64,000 nt of DNA, from the NCBI RefSeq assembly GCF_963924675.1, contig NC_089221.1, forward strand, positions 137,992,263-138,056,262. The letters are read 5' to 3'. Of this stretch, positions 1 to 11,770 are shown one piece after another; position 1 is the stretch's first letter; each line of letters begins with the position of its first letter. The notes under the pieces are model-generated. The model was not told the origin of the DNA. It saw only the letters and a list, made by a program, of their open reading frames with translations, and did not search any database. The DNA is from Phocoena phocoena (lineage: Eukaryota; Chordata; Mammalia; Artiodactyla; Phocoenidae). The position numbers and the translations under genes are program-made.

Positions 1-240
1 TTGTAGAAGCTTCACCCTCATTTCTGTTTTTATCTTTACATAACATTCTACCTGTGTGCCTGCTTCTGTATCCAAGTTTCCCTTTTTTATTAGGACATCA
101 CACTGGATTAGGGCCCACCCTAATGACCTTACCTTAGCTAATTACATATGCAATGACACTATTTCCAAATAAGGTCGTATTGTGAGGTACTGTGTTAGGA
201 CTTCAACACGTGAATTTTGGTGACACAATTCAATCCATAA
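1..240. repeat. Old interspersed-repeat-like sequence, family not assigned
   Basis: The stretch around 90-238 ('GGACATCACACTGGATTAGG', 'CTATTTCCAAATAAGGTC', 'TTAGGACTTCAACACGTGAA') has the wording of an abundant ancient mammalian repeat, which I recognise as repetitive but cannot place reliably (LTR-type or old L1 3' end). No coding potential is visible. Confidence 0.4.
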
Positions 241-400
241 TAAAATGTATTCAACTTGATTTATCTATTTGTTTACCTGTTTATTGTTTCTTATCCCCTC
301 ACTGTGCTGTGAGCATCCTGGGAGTAGAGATTAGATCTATTTACTTCCCTGCTGTAAACTTCGTATTCACCATAGCGCTTTGCACATAGTATAAACTGGC
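241..400 (+). mobile_element. LINE L2 3'-end fragment
   Basis: The text runs 'TATTTGTTTACCTGTTTATT', then 'GCTGTGAGCATCCTGGGAG', then 'GCTTTGCACATAGTA', the order of the L2 3' end on the plus strand. It is diverged and lacks the terminal short repeats. L2 is long inactive, so this is a fossil. Confidence 0.55.
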
Positions 401-560
401 CTTCATTTCTACTAGCTTGTCTTTTACTGTTGCTGATTTGTAAACTTTCTTAATTGACTTTAGATAATAATGCTCGGTTGGTTAGATGAAATCCAAATAT
501 TTTTCCAAATCTGTGACTTGCTTTTTAACCTTTGAGATGTCTTTTCAAAACCCACTGACA

Positions 561-608
561 CACACCATTGTAAAGCAATTATACTCTAATAAAGATGTTA
601 AAAAAAAC
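561..608 (+). mobile_element. 48-bp L1 3'-end stub with TSD
   Basis: Only the last bases of an artiodactyl/cetacean-type L1 are present (ACACCATTGTAAAGCA, then TACTCTAATAAAGATG and an A-run). The stub is flanked by the direct repeat CCCACTGACA at 551-560 and 609-618. The flanking repeat and A-run show that this is a separate, extremely 5'-truncated retrotransposition into the surrounding minus-strand L1. Confidence 0.8.
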
Positions 609-1753
609 CCCACTGACAGTTTTAATTTATTATTTTATTTCAGATTTTCTGTCTATGTTCATTTGTGAGATGGCCAATGATTTCTCTTTCTTCTTGTGCT
701 TGTCTGATTTTGACTTCAAGGTTATATTAGCTCTAAATATGACTTGGAAGTGTTCTTTCCTGTTCTAGAACTGTTTAACAGAGATATTATCTACTCCTTG
801 AACATACAGTCAAACTTACCTGAAAAACTGACTTGGTATGAGTAGAAGGGGCTGGGGATGGGGAAAAGAGATAGTTTTAACTATTAATTCCATTTTCTTT
901 AGTGGTTAAGATCTTTCTTTAGTGGTTAAGATGTGTATTAGGATTTTTAATGAACGTTCAGCTTTCCTGTTCTTTTTTTCTTGACTTAGGTTTGATAAGT
1001 TATACTTTTAAAGAAATTGATCATGTAATCTAAAACCTTCACAACTACTGACCTAAAGTTGTAAATAATATTCTGTATTTCTTTTTAGTCTCTACAGTAT
1101 CTTCTATTTCTTTTCTTGATTAACTTTGCCAGAAGTATGTATGGCTTATTATGGGTAAATCTTTTCTAAGAACAAATATTGACTTCTTTTTTTTCCATTT
1201 CTTTTTTAGTTTATCAGCTGTTTTAAAATTTTTTCTTATTTTCCTTCTATTGCACTAGCTCTTCTGTTAGCTGATTAATTGCCTCCTTTTTCATAATATG
1301 AAAATTTCAGGCATTAGTTTTCCTTCTTACAAGGTTTACAATTCGATATGTAGCATTTTCATTACTTTTCAGCTCTAAATATTTAAAAATTTCTGTTATT
1401 CTTTCTTCTTTGACCTAATTATTAGTTTGTTTCCAAATACAAAAATTTTAAACTTGTCTTTTTGTAAGTGCTTAATAATATTTCTAATTAAATTGTTTAG
1501 CAGGATACCAACTGTTTAGCATTTATTGAGATTTGTTTTGTGTTTACTGCATGGAAAATTTTATAAATAACCATGTGTCCTTAAAAAGAGTATTTATTAT
1601 CTAAGTAGGGTGTTGGGTCCTCTGTGTGTTCATTTCATCAAGCTTGCTAAATGTATTCTTCAGATACTTATATGTTCTTATTAATATCCAGCTGAAGCAC
1701 ATGAAAATTTAATCAGAAAGCAATGATGATCTACCATAAAGCTTATGGTTTTA

Positions 1754-2481
1754 CTTCCTACACTGTTGGTGGGAATGTAAAATGCTATAGCTACTATGGA
1801 AAACAGTATGGAGGTTCCTCAAAAACTAAAAATAGAGTTATCATATGATCCAGCAATCCCACTCCTGGAGAAAACTCTAATTCAAAAAGATACATGCACC
1901 CTAATGTTCACAGCAGCACTATTCACCACAGCCAAGACATGGAAGCAACCTAAATGTCCACTGACAGATGAATGGATAAAGAAGATGTGGTACATATATA
2001 CAATGGAATACTACTCAGTCATAAAAAAGAATGAACCAATGCCATTTGCAGCAACATTGATGGATTTAGAGATTATCAAACTAAGTGAAATAAGTCAGAA
2101 AGAGAAAGACAAATACCATATGATATCACTTATATGTGGAATCTAAAATATGACACAAATGAACTTATCTCCTAAACAGACTTGTAGACATAGAGAACAG
2201 ACTTGTGGTTGCCAAGGAGGAAGGGGAATGCTGGAGGGATGGACTGGGAGTTCGGGATTATTAGATGCGACCTATTATGTATAGAACGGACAAATAACAA
2301 GGTCCTACTGTATAGCATGAGGAAATATATTCAATGTCCTGTGATACACCATAATGGAAAAGAATATGAAAAATAAAGTATATATATGTGTAATTGAATC
2401 ACTTTGCTGTACAGCAGAAATTAACAACATTGTAAATCAACTGTACTTGAATAAATTAAAACAATAGCAACAACAAAAAGA
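1754..2481 (+). mobile_element. 5'-truncated L1, ORF2 C-terminus and 3'UTR
   Basis: A 116-codon open stretch (1796-2146) encodes the C-terminal end of L1 ORF2 (near its start '[14 protein letters not shown]', later 'MWYIYTMEYYS', and at the end 'MISLICGI' before the stop). It is followed by a 3'UTR that closes with 'CTGTACTTGAATAAATTAAAA'. The flanks carry an 11-bp direct repeat with one mismatch (TTATGGTTTTA at 1743-1753, TTACGGTTTTA at 2482-2492). The copy is heavily 5'-truncated and cannot move. Confidence 0.85.
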
Positions 2482-3808
2482 TTACGGTTTTATAATTCTG
2501 TAAATCTGTTTATACCTATTATGAGGTTATGCCCTTAGGTGTATGAAAATTTGAGATTTCCTGGTGAATTGTAACTTTATCAATGCTGTGAGCCTCTTTA
2601 TTTCTAATAATTTTGTTTTAACGTCTATTTCATCTATTTTACGTGATGTTCATCCTGCTGGGCCAACTTTCTTTTGGTTAGAATCTCTTCATATCCTTCT
2701 ACTTTCAGCCACTTTGTGTCCTTAATTTAAAAATTAAGAGCTTCAGATTGGTCTGTGTAATTTTAATCCAATATGCTAATCTCTGTCTTTATAGGCGAGT
2801 TTAACCTATTGATATTTTTGTGATTTGGCACATTTTCATTTTGCCATTTTATTCAGTACTTTCTAGTTGAACATTTGCTCTTCTTGTATCTCTGTCTTCT
2901 GCCGGTTTAGATGTTATTCAATGTATTTTTATCTCTTTTTTTATTGATTATCCTTAACAATTTACCACAGACACCTAAAATATTGAAATTAATTATATCT
3001 TGACCTCTCCTGTGGAACTTAGATTTAACTCTGTTCATTTCTGTGTCCTGCCTCGATCCTATCTGTCTTACCAGTTGTTACCGAGAATTTAATTCTACCT
3101 TTGTCTTTATTACTTCTAAATCAAATATTATTATTGTTCTCTCATATGGTCAGTATTTGTTTAAAATTCTTGAAATGTTTAAACTTTTATTGCTCAGCAT
3201 TTTTCTCTTAATTCATTTTTTCCTACTGGATTAATTTCTCTACTAATTGCTTTAGCGGAGTCTCTTACTAGTTCTTCTTGTCTTTGTCTGAAAACATCTT
3301 TGTTTTGTTCTAACTCTTAAATACTACCCTAGCCAGATATATATTCTGAGGTTAAAAGTTATTTTTCTGTAGCACCATTTTCTTTATATTCTATTTTACA
3401 ATGAGAAGTCTGTCTATTTCTTTGCAAATAATATACATACTTTATATGTTTTTCTGAGATTTTTGTCTATTATTCTTCTGTTTTACTCTGTGTCTAGGTA
3501 TTGCACAGACTTTAATCTCTGAATCTCGTTCTAGTTAATCTGAAATATCAAAACAATAGTTTTAGGGGTTTCACTCTCATTTTATCTTTCTCTGTCTCTC
3601 CTCCATGTCTGTTTTTTAATTTTTACCCTGCAGTTTCTATCTCACTAACTCACTGTACTGTTTTCTGGGTAATGTCTTCATAACTATATTCTAGTTCATC
3701 ACTTCTCCATTCCAGTTCAACCATCAATTAGTTTTAAACATCATTGACTGTTTTTTTTTTTTATTTCCAGAAGTTCTATTTGGTTCTTTTTATATTTGCC
3801 TGGTGTTT

Positions 3809-3864
<56 letters not shown>

Positions 3865-3908
3865 CATATATACATATATATACACACACACACACACACA
3901 TATATATA
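3809..3908. repeat. Compound TA/CA microsatellite
   Basis: About 100 bp of TA dinucleotides grade into TACATA and (CA)n and back to TATATA. It lies in the old minus-strand L1 and is likely length-variable. The small open frames across it are repeat artefacts. Confidence 0.95.
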
Positions 3909-6205
3909 CCAGGTCCTTCTTTTATGTTTTTCCTCAATCATATTTTATAATCTTTGCCATTTCTATTATCTGAAGTTCTTGTCTAATTCTGATATTTGTT
4001 GTGTTAATATCCATTATTCTTGATAAATCATTTCAAACACAGAAGAATGTTTCCTTCAACGTTTTTATAGGTTTAAATCTGATGTGAGTTCATTTTATTC
4101 AAGTTCATTTTTCAAAGTTTCTTATTTTCTTGTATGGATAGCCATATTGTTCAAGTACCATTTGTTGAAAAGACAGTTTTTTTCTTGTTGAATTACCTTG
4201 GCTATTTGTCAAAAAACAATTGATCATCTATTCTGTTATATTGGTCTGTATGTTCACATGTATGTCAATACTACACTATCATCTTGAGCACAACAATTTT
4301 ATAGTAATTCTCGAAATCAGGTAGTACACACTCTCCAAACTTATTATTCATTTTAAGTGTTCTTGTGGGTATGTTAGTTCTTTGCATTTCCATAAAAATT
4401 TTAGGATCACTTTTTAAATTTCTACAATAAAGCTTATTTGTATTTTCATTGAGATTGTGTGGAACACATACACAATTTTCAATAGAATTGACATCTTAGC
4501 AACACTGAGTCTTCTAATCCGTGAATTTAACATGTCTTTCTATTTTTTATAGATTTTAAAAAATTTCTCTCAGCAGAGTTTTTAGGTAACAGTTTAATTT
4601 TTTTCTGATGGTTGTGAACAGTATTTTAAATTTCATTTCTAATCATTTTTTTCAGTTTTTAAAAATACAAATGAGTTTTGTATATTTACCTGTGACCTTC
4701 CTAAATTTACTTAGAGTTCTAGTAGCTCTTTTGAGCATTTTCCAGTGCATGATCATGTTTTCTATGAATAATTAATAATTCTTACCTTTATTCCTTTCTC
4801 AGTAATGTGTATTTTTTCTTCTTGATGTTTTAAGATTTTCTTTTATATCACTGTGTTTTCGAAATTTAATTTTGATGTGCTGTAGTGTTGTTTTCTGTAT
4901 ATACCCTACATGGATAATTGGATTTTTAGTTCATTGAGTTAACTGGATTTTTATTTTTATAGTTTTCATCATTAAAAAAAAATTCAAAACACTTTTTTAC
5001 CTATTCTCCCTTCTAGAACTCTAAGTACACATGGTTATTTGACTTATTATTGTTCCACAGGTCACTGAGTCTCTCTTTTTTTCCTTCACTATTTTGTTTC
5101 TCTCTTTGCTTCAGTTTGGATAATTTTATTCTTTTGTCTTTAGGTCCATAATCTTTTCTTCAATGTAGAATGGGCAGTTAATCACACCTAGTGAATATTT
5201 TATTTAAATATAATGTATATTTCAGCTATAAAGTTATGCTTCTTCTTTATATCATTTATCTCTCTCCTCACTATGTTCAAATTTCCTTTAGATCACTGAG
5301 AATATTTATAGCAGCTATTCTAATGTCCTTGTCTATTAATTCCATTATCTCTGTCATTTCTGGATCTGTTTCTACTGACCGATTTTTCTTCTGGAAATGG
5401 GTCACATTTTCCTGCTTAATTCTAAGTCTAGTAGTAGTTTAAATGCTCGACATTGTGAATATTATACATCGTTGAGTATCTGGATCATTTGTCTCCCTTT
5501 AAAGAGTGTTGGACTTTGTTCTGGCAGTCGTCTAAGTTATTTGTAGGTCACATTGCTCTTTTGAATTATATTTTAAAAATTCTTTAAAGTAACTTTTACT
5601 CTAGTGCTAACTTATCCCACCTGCTAAAATGTGTAGTGTGTGGTCTTATGGAGTTGCTATCAAGTGCTCTCAGTGTCTAATGTTTACTCTCCACCAACTT
5701 TTCAGAACACAATTATCTCCCAGCCCTGTATGAACTCTGAATGGGCCAGCTTACAATGCCCAAGTTTTTCTTTGGTTGGTCTCACGTAGTTTCATCCTGC
5801 ACTTGTGCACTTTAATATTCAGTAACACAATCAAAGGGACCCCATGAAATTTTCTGGAACTCTTTCTTTGTAGAGTTTCCTCTTCTCTGGTACCCTAGCC
5901 CACAAATTCATTTCACCTTAGCCTTCCTGAACCCTTATTTCAGTCTTCTCTAATCACTGAGTCTGTTGAGCTCTGCTTGGGTTTTCCCTTCCTGCAGTGT
6001 GGTCTAGAAAGTGCCTACAAGCAGAAGTTAGGGCAATCAAAAACTTACCTAATTTTCCCCCCTTCTCTTAGGGACCATAGGCGGGAACTGCCTTGTGTTC
6101 ATCATTTGAAAAGAACTGTTTCATATATTTTGCTTAATTTTCTAATCATTCATGGAGAGAAGCAAGTCTAGTCCAGTTACTCCATCATGACCAGGAGCAG
6201 AAGAT

Positions 6206-7585
6206 CTCAGGACCATTTGTGTATGTGCATTTTACAGCTTCGTATTTCCTGGACCAAGCAGATGGTATAAAAATCAAACTCCAAACACAAGTAAAGACAG
6301 ATTCATTATGAATTTTCAGAGGTTTCTTTATACCTTTCCTTGAGCTTAAGACATTGTATATAAGATTCTAATGTCCCTTTGCTGATAGGCAGGTTTTTTT
6401 TCTTCAACTCTAGTCTTTCACTGAAGTCAGAGTCCTTTGAAATGTTTGGTTTTACATAGACAACTTAATTCAAAATTCCTCAAATAATTGAGACTCAAGA
6501 TTTTGGTTCTTGCACACTAAAAATCAAGTTCTTATGTTATAGGGACTACTGGTCCTACCTGCCATCCCCCAAACTCACTTCAGTCACTTAGAATAATACC
6601 CCTAATAGTAGCAAAAAAGTTTTGGTTTTGACCCCTTAGGATTTTCTTTACTTTCTTGGGTGCTTAGCTAGCACTAAAAGGATGTTTGTTATATTTTCAC
6701 TTCTAGGTGACTTTCAGAGTATGTAGTCAAATTGTCTATACGAATTTCAGCTTATTGGCCATCATGACAGAAAACAAACATCATGTTAAATAATTTTCCA
6801 TGAAACTATATAGCTATTCATTAGTATTTTTAGTGGCTTTAAAATGTTCTAAAATTGATCTAACTTACCACTATTCAATATTTAAGGTGTCTGCATAATT
6901 TGTACTATTATTATTATAACTAGTTCTCTTAAAAGTCAGTGTAATACAATGAATGTATTCTTCTTTTAGTAAACTTTCCAGATAAACTCTAAGAAGTAGA
7001 ATTTTGGGGTTGAAATAATGAAACTGTTTAATAAGATTCCTGTCTAGTTTCTACAAAACTTTCTTGCCTCTGTGTCTTGTAGTACAATGACTAAAACTGA
7101 AAGGGGATTCAGACTGGATATTGGTTTTCCACTTTTCATTATTTTATGAATAATAAAGAGGGTTAAACTAATTCCTGGAAAATATAGTAGCTCTTAGTGG
7201 CCTAGAGATACATCCAACACAAACAAGAGGTACTTTAACAAACCTCTGATCGGTGACATTGCAGAAATAGAGCAGCCGCCTGCTTATTTTCATTCCAGTT
7301 ACGCCAAGAGGGGGCAGGTTTCAGTAAACACCAGCAGTTCCCCCTTTGCAGGTGGTTCTACTGTAAAATAGTTTGCAAGAAAGTACCCTCTGTCACATTT
7401 TGTAATGAAAACTTTTATTTCAAGCTGTCTGCATTCTCCCGTGGTTTCCGGTGAGTACTTGGGCATGCTCACAAATGACTGCCCCAACCTGAGAAAATCT
7501 GCAGTAGAAAATCAGTAGATCCAGCAGCTTCCCAAGTGAGAAGTGTGCCAGAAAAGGTCACGTGTCTTCTTTGAATATCTCTAAC
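6206..7585. other. Unassigned non-coding stretch
   Basis: No recognisable repeat, exon or RNA gene. The sequence is AT-rich with short random open frames only. Confidence 0.5.
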
Positions 7586-7589
7586 AAAG

Positions 7590-7735
7590 TGTGCTGAACA
7601 CACTAGCCTGGGGGTCAAGGGTTTTCCTAGTCCCATTTTACCGATTGCTAGCTTTGGGCAAGCCACCTTCTCCCTCTGTGCCCCGTTTCCTCTTTGGTAA
7701 GAGAGGGCATTTGCCTGTGATCTCCCCAGTTTTTT
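7590..7735 (+). repeat. MIR-like SINE fragment
   Basis: 'GCTTTGGGCAAGCCACCTTC', 'CCGTTTCCTCTTTGGTAA' and 'GAGGGCATTTGCCTGTGATC' follow the order of the MIR core ('GGGCAAGTCACTT...CTCAGTTTCC'). It is diverged. Confidence 0.5.
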
Positions 7736-7869
7736 CTAACATTTCCAAAGACTAAATATGACATGTCACCTAGCTTTATGCATTTTCACAAAGGTTAATT
7801 CTTTGGGACTTTTCTTCCCTTTCTTTTGTTTATGCCACTATTATACCTCTTAATAAAAGTTGTGTGGTT

Positions 7870-8012
7870 ATTATCTTTATTTGGTCTCTCTTGCCCGCTG
7901 AGCTGTAAGTTGTTTGGGGTCAAGAACTGTCCTATGCATCCCCCACCTTCCCAAAACCCAGCATATACCTAGCACGTAAGAGTTGCTCAGTAAATATTTG
8001 TTGGATGAATAT
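7870..8012 (+). mobile_element. LINE L2 3' end
   Basis: The order 'GCCCGCTGAGCTGTAAGTTG', 'GGGGTCAAGAACTGTC', 'ACCTAGCACGTAAGAG', 'CAGTAAATATTTGTTGGATGAA' is the typical L2 terminus. A similar shorter end ('TTGTTGAATAAATA') at about 8180-8275 may be a second fragment. Confidence 0.8.
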
Positions 8013-8431
8013 AAGATTTCTAATGTAAAACTTTATTTCACTAATGTCATTTAAATTATTTCCTGCTGATGCTTATTCTTATGGCAAAAGGTAGTAGCAT
8101 ACATTTTAATATTTTCTTTAATCTTCCGTTCTTTATAATCTTACCATATGCACTCAAGCAATTCATTTCTTAATTTATTCCAACGACAGTGTGTGTGTGT
8201 ACGCACTGTGACGGTTGACATGGTGCTTGGGTGTGAAGTGCTTGATACACATTTGTTGAATAAATATGCTTTTTGCATGTGACAGAGTGTAATCATGACA
8301 GCAGATCAAATAGGCCTAAGGTTTTTTGAGCTTTGAAAACCCGTTCTTTGCTTTCTCAAGTGTGATTTCGGCTGCAGATTAAGCCAAGCCTTCTTTTGTA
8401 CCTGATCGGTTAGGCACAGAGAAAACAGTGT

Positions 8432-8580
8432 TGACGTCACGTCATCCAAATTTGTTAGGAATGGAGCCAAATCCCTATATGCAAAACTCTCTGGACTGTT
8501 TTTTTTCTTAGCTCAGAGATCCTCTGTAGTGCCTTTATCTGCAGTGCAGATTTCTACTGCATATTTGACAACTGACGTCA
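8432..8580. promoter_or_regulatory. Pair of perfect CRE palindromes (TGACGTCA)
   Basis: TGACGTCA occurs at 8432-8439 and 8573-8580. A further half-site, CGTCA, follows the first copy directly (ACGTCACGTCATC). CREB/ATF family factors bind this palindrome. A CpG-containing 8-mer is rare in CpG-depleted mammalian DNA, so two in 150 bp outside a recognisable repeat could mark an enhancer or distal promoter. No exon or start site is seen nearby, so function is inference. Confidence 0.4.
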
Positions 8581-8824
8581 ATGGAAGCTCCGGAGGAGAA
8601 ATGAGGACAGCATGTGGAATGGGATCCAGAGGGATGGTTGACAAGTAGAAATTTTACCCCTGCTTGGCCTGTCCTTCAATCTCTGACTCTCACTCTAGTT
8701 AATCTGACACATCAGAACAGCCACTTTGGCTAGTTTCATTTTCATTCTCCATCTGTGTGTCTCTTTCTCCCTCTGTGCCTCTGTCTCTCTTTCTCACACA
8801 CACATCCACGCTCTCAGCAGACAG

Positions 8825-9065
8825 AATAGTGTGGTGGTTGAAGACAGACTTTGAAATTAGTCAAACCTAGTTTACATCTCAGCTTTGCCACTTATTTTTC
8901 CTTTTTCTTTGTGACTTTAAATGAACTGCTGTTGTTTGTTTGCTTTTAGTTTCAATGGTTCCAGCATTCTTTATCTGTTCAATGGAGATTAAAAATAGTA
9001 TTTTCATGGTCTGTTGTTGAGTGAAGTCAATAAGATGATTCAGGTAAACTTCTTAGCATCACGGC
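8825..9065 (+). repeat. MIR SINE
   Basis: It begins 'GAATAGTGTGGTGGTTGAAG', continues through 'CAGCTTTGCCACTTATTTTT' and 'TTCTTTATCTGTTCAATGG', and ends near 'AAACTTCTTAGCATCA'. The order matches MIR, with a T-rich insertion in the middle. Confidence 0.7.
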
Positions 9066-10095
9066 TACCATTAAGTCCAGAGTTAATGGTGACTACCTAG
9101 CATATGGTCTCTCTTGTTTAACTGCACGGCTTTTTTCTGATACCTTATTATGAGTAAGATTACTGAATTTTCCTACTTTTCCTCTTCTGTTGGATACATG
9201 CACCCTGCTTAAGCCTTTAAAAAGCAAGAGAATTCCCTAAATCAGGAATTCAGGGGATAACAAACTACATCCTCCTTCACTTATGGGAACATACAGATGA
9301 CTACCTTGAAAGAAGAAAAGAAGAGTTATGGGAAGGCCAAATGAGTTCAACAGAGTTCAGGCATTAGAGGTCTCCTTATTGACTCCTGGGAGAGCTCATC
9401 TTGACCTCTGGTTTTAAAGTCTGCTTATTTCTAGTTTATAAACAAATCTAACAAGTATGAACCTTCCTCATCTCTAAGGGGGAGTAGTCTTTCTGGACTA
9501 GGAGATTCAGAGATTAGGAGAGTCACAGATTAGAAGAAAAGGGTAACTCATTGTGAAAAGTGCTGAAAGTCTAATCACATGGGAAGAGATAGAAGAAACA
9601 GGAATATTTGTGTTTATTTTAAAAGGAACGAAATTACTTACAGCAGCATTTCCATACTGTGATTTTTCTATAGGGTGTCAATATATAATAGGCAATGAGA
9701 GTTACTTGATCAGTGTGCAAAACGCTCGGTGAAAGAAAGTTAAATATATCACCATTTTTCTTCATGGCTTCACAAGCTCTTTAGTATATTGAGGTATACT
9801 CTGAATCTCTAAGAAAGAAGGATGCATGGCTAGTTTATACTGGGCTTCGCAATCTAACTGGACCCCAGAACCCCTTTTATGGAATATTCATATTATTAGT
9901 GTTCCATAGAACCTACTTTGGGTTATTCTGGTCTCAGGCTTTTATGCAAGTACAGGCTATTGGTCAAATAGTCCAACACTTGCCCAACAAGTGATGAGGG
10001 AATCACAGCAGTAGAGTGATAGAGTCATAATGATATCACAGAGCCATATGGAAAAATTAGATTGGGTTTAGTGTCATCTTTTAGATGAAGGAAAC
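9066..10095. other. Unassigned non-coding stretch
   Basis: I see no gene, no exon with flanking splice sites in a long frame, and no repeat that I can name. Confidence 0.5.
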
Positions 10096-10099
10096 ACCT

Positions 10100-10440
10100 T
10101 CAAAGCAGTCATTTCAGTTTTAGGAATTCAACCTTAGGAACGCTCATAAAACTCTGCATACCTTTTTAAGATTGTTCATGAATACATTATTTACCATATT
10201 AAAACACTTAATGACTAAACGTCCATCATTAAGAAATTGCCTGGGTAAATGATGGTTCGCTAATATGATGGAATGCTATACAAGTGTTCAAAAGAATGTG
10301 GTAATTCCACCTGTACTGGCAGGGAAATATACACCCAACACATTGTTGGAAAAAAAGAGAACGTTGTAGAGAGAAGGTATGGCAGACTAAATATTTATTT
10401 TAAAAGTTAAATATATATGACACAGAGAAAAATGAATGAA
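10100..10440 (+). mobile_element. Old L1 ORF2/3'-end remnant
   Basis: 'TAATGACTAAACGTCCATC', 'ATGATGGAATGCTATACAAG' and 'AAAAAGAGAACGTTGTAGA' follow the order of the end of ORF2 and the 3'UTR in old mammalian L1. It is highly decayed, with no frame. Confidence 0.45.
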
Positions 10441-10539
10441 TGAATAAAAGTGTGTGTGTGCGTGTGTGTGTTCGTGTGTACAGGCACACACACATGGATT
10501 CATCTGTGGAGCAAGAAAGATGACTTTCAATTTTTAATG

Positions 10540-11770
10540 TATGACTTCTGCTTCCAGTTAGAATAGAAAATGTTGTAAGAGACTGCTGCCCCCACCCTGA
10601 CAATAAGATGAAACTAGATAGGTCACAAAATCATACTTCGAAAAAAGCCACTGGAGAGCTGAGGATACAAAGATATCTAAAAAAAAACAAACAGAATGGG
10701 GGGTAAGTAATTCTTAGGAGAGCATAACGTCACCACTCATTTCACTCCTGAAGGCATGGCAGAAAAAGAAGCAAACATGCCATAGATGGGGGTAAGGAGA
10801 AACCAGCCCAATCTGTAACTGTCTTTTCATGGCTAGGTAGGGAATGGCATGACAGATTAGAATCCTTAGCAAATCCAAACCCAAGCAAGAATGCTCTCAC
10901 CTGCCAACTCTTTTCCACAGGACCTTAACCAAGTGCACAGGGTTAGAAAGCCAAAATCTGTGGTGGGCCAAGAGATCTGATAGAGATTTACTTTAAGGAG
11001 GATGGGTCTTCAACAGGTATAAGGCATCCTTTTTTTTTTTTTTAAGGCATCAGTCTTCCAAATGGCAGGTGGCATCTGCTACCAGGTGGCGACCTGGTGG
11101 CCGGGTAGTATGGTGGGTAGATTTCACAAGGCACAAAAACCTAAAAGACTGATGGCTGTGTCATAAAGAAGAGAGATCTCCCACAATTTTAAGAGCTGAC
11201 AGCCTGATGGTAGAATATAGAGGAAACTCAAGATTCTCACTAGTAATGAGGTCCCTAAGCCCTGATGAAGGCAAAGCTCTGATCCTGCCCTCAGATCCGT
11301 TGAGGTCAGTGGTGAACTGAATTTAACAAGAGCTCCAACAAACCACACATCCAGCTCAGTTATAGATTAGCTGATCCGATTGACTCAACTTTCCACATCA
11401 GCAGTCTGAAGACAATATTTGTTTCATTCTATGGCTCTTTTTACATACAATGTCTAGCATGAAACCAAAAATTATGAGATGGGCAAAAAAGCAGGAGAAG
11501 GTGATTTACTGGGTTGGCCAGGAAGTTTGTTTGGGTTTTTCGTAAGAGCTTACAGAAAAACCCGAACGAACACTCTGGCCAACCCAATATACGATGAAGA
11601 GAAAAAGTAGTCAATAGAAGCAGTTCAGATGCTGGAATCAGATGACAAAGACTTTAAAATAACTGTGATGAATATGTTATAGAATCTGGTGGAGGAAAGT
11701 GGACAATTCACAAAGAGTGGAGAATTTTAAGCAAAAACTGAAGACTGTAAAAAAGAACCATAACTTTACA
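10540..11770 (+). mobile_element. Old L1 5' region (5'UTR to ORF1 start), interrupted
   Basis: The parts near 11440-11490 ('CAATGTCTAGCATGAAACC', 'AAAATTATGAGATGGGCAA') and 11590-11660 ('GATGACAAAGACTTTAAAAT') read as an old L1 5'UTR/ORF1 junction. A mariner-type MITE splits it at 11509-11587. The assignment weakens toward the left end. Confidence 0.5.
11509..11587. mobile_element. Palindromic mariner-type MITE (hairpin)
   Basis: This 79-bp near-perfect inverted repeat has a left arm starting CTGGGTTGGCCAGGAAGTTT and a right arm ending CTCTGGCCAACCCAA. TA dinucleotides flank it on both sides (11507-11508, 11588-11589), the hallmark of Tc1/mariner integration. It has no transposase. Transcribed, it would fold into one long hairpin. 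The 3' arm (AAAACCCGAACGAACACTCT) resembles the repeat family from which ruminant miR-2284/2285-type microRNAs are thought to derive, so a hairpin RNA is possible but not shown. Confidence 0.85.

Larger units (their letters stand above)
620..6205 (-). mobile_element. Old minus-strand L1 complex (ORF2, 5'UTR), interrupted
   Basis: The plus strand is T-rich and reads as reverse-complemented old L1. ORF2 reverse-transcriptase-to-endonuclease text runs through about 690-1740 and 2500-2950. A stretch resembling a second L1 ORF2 C-terminal segment lies at about 4080-4990. The 5'UTR-like end lies at about 5180-6205, closing with the antisense of a typical L1 5' end near 6175-6205. No frame stays open for more than about 80 codons. 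It probably combines two L1 insertions of similar age. It is interrupted by the stub at 561-608, the L1 3' end at 1754-2480 and a TA-rich microsatellite. Confidence 0.65.

Noticed and set aside
3741..4023. Open frames rich in Ile-Tyr and Thr-His
   Set aside because: They translate the TA/CA microsatellite.
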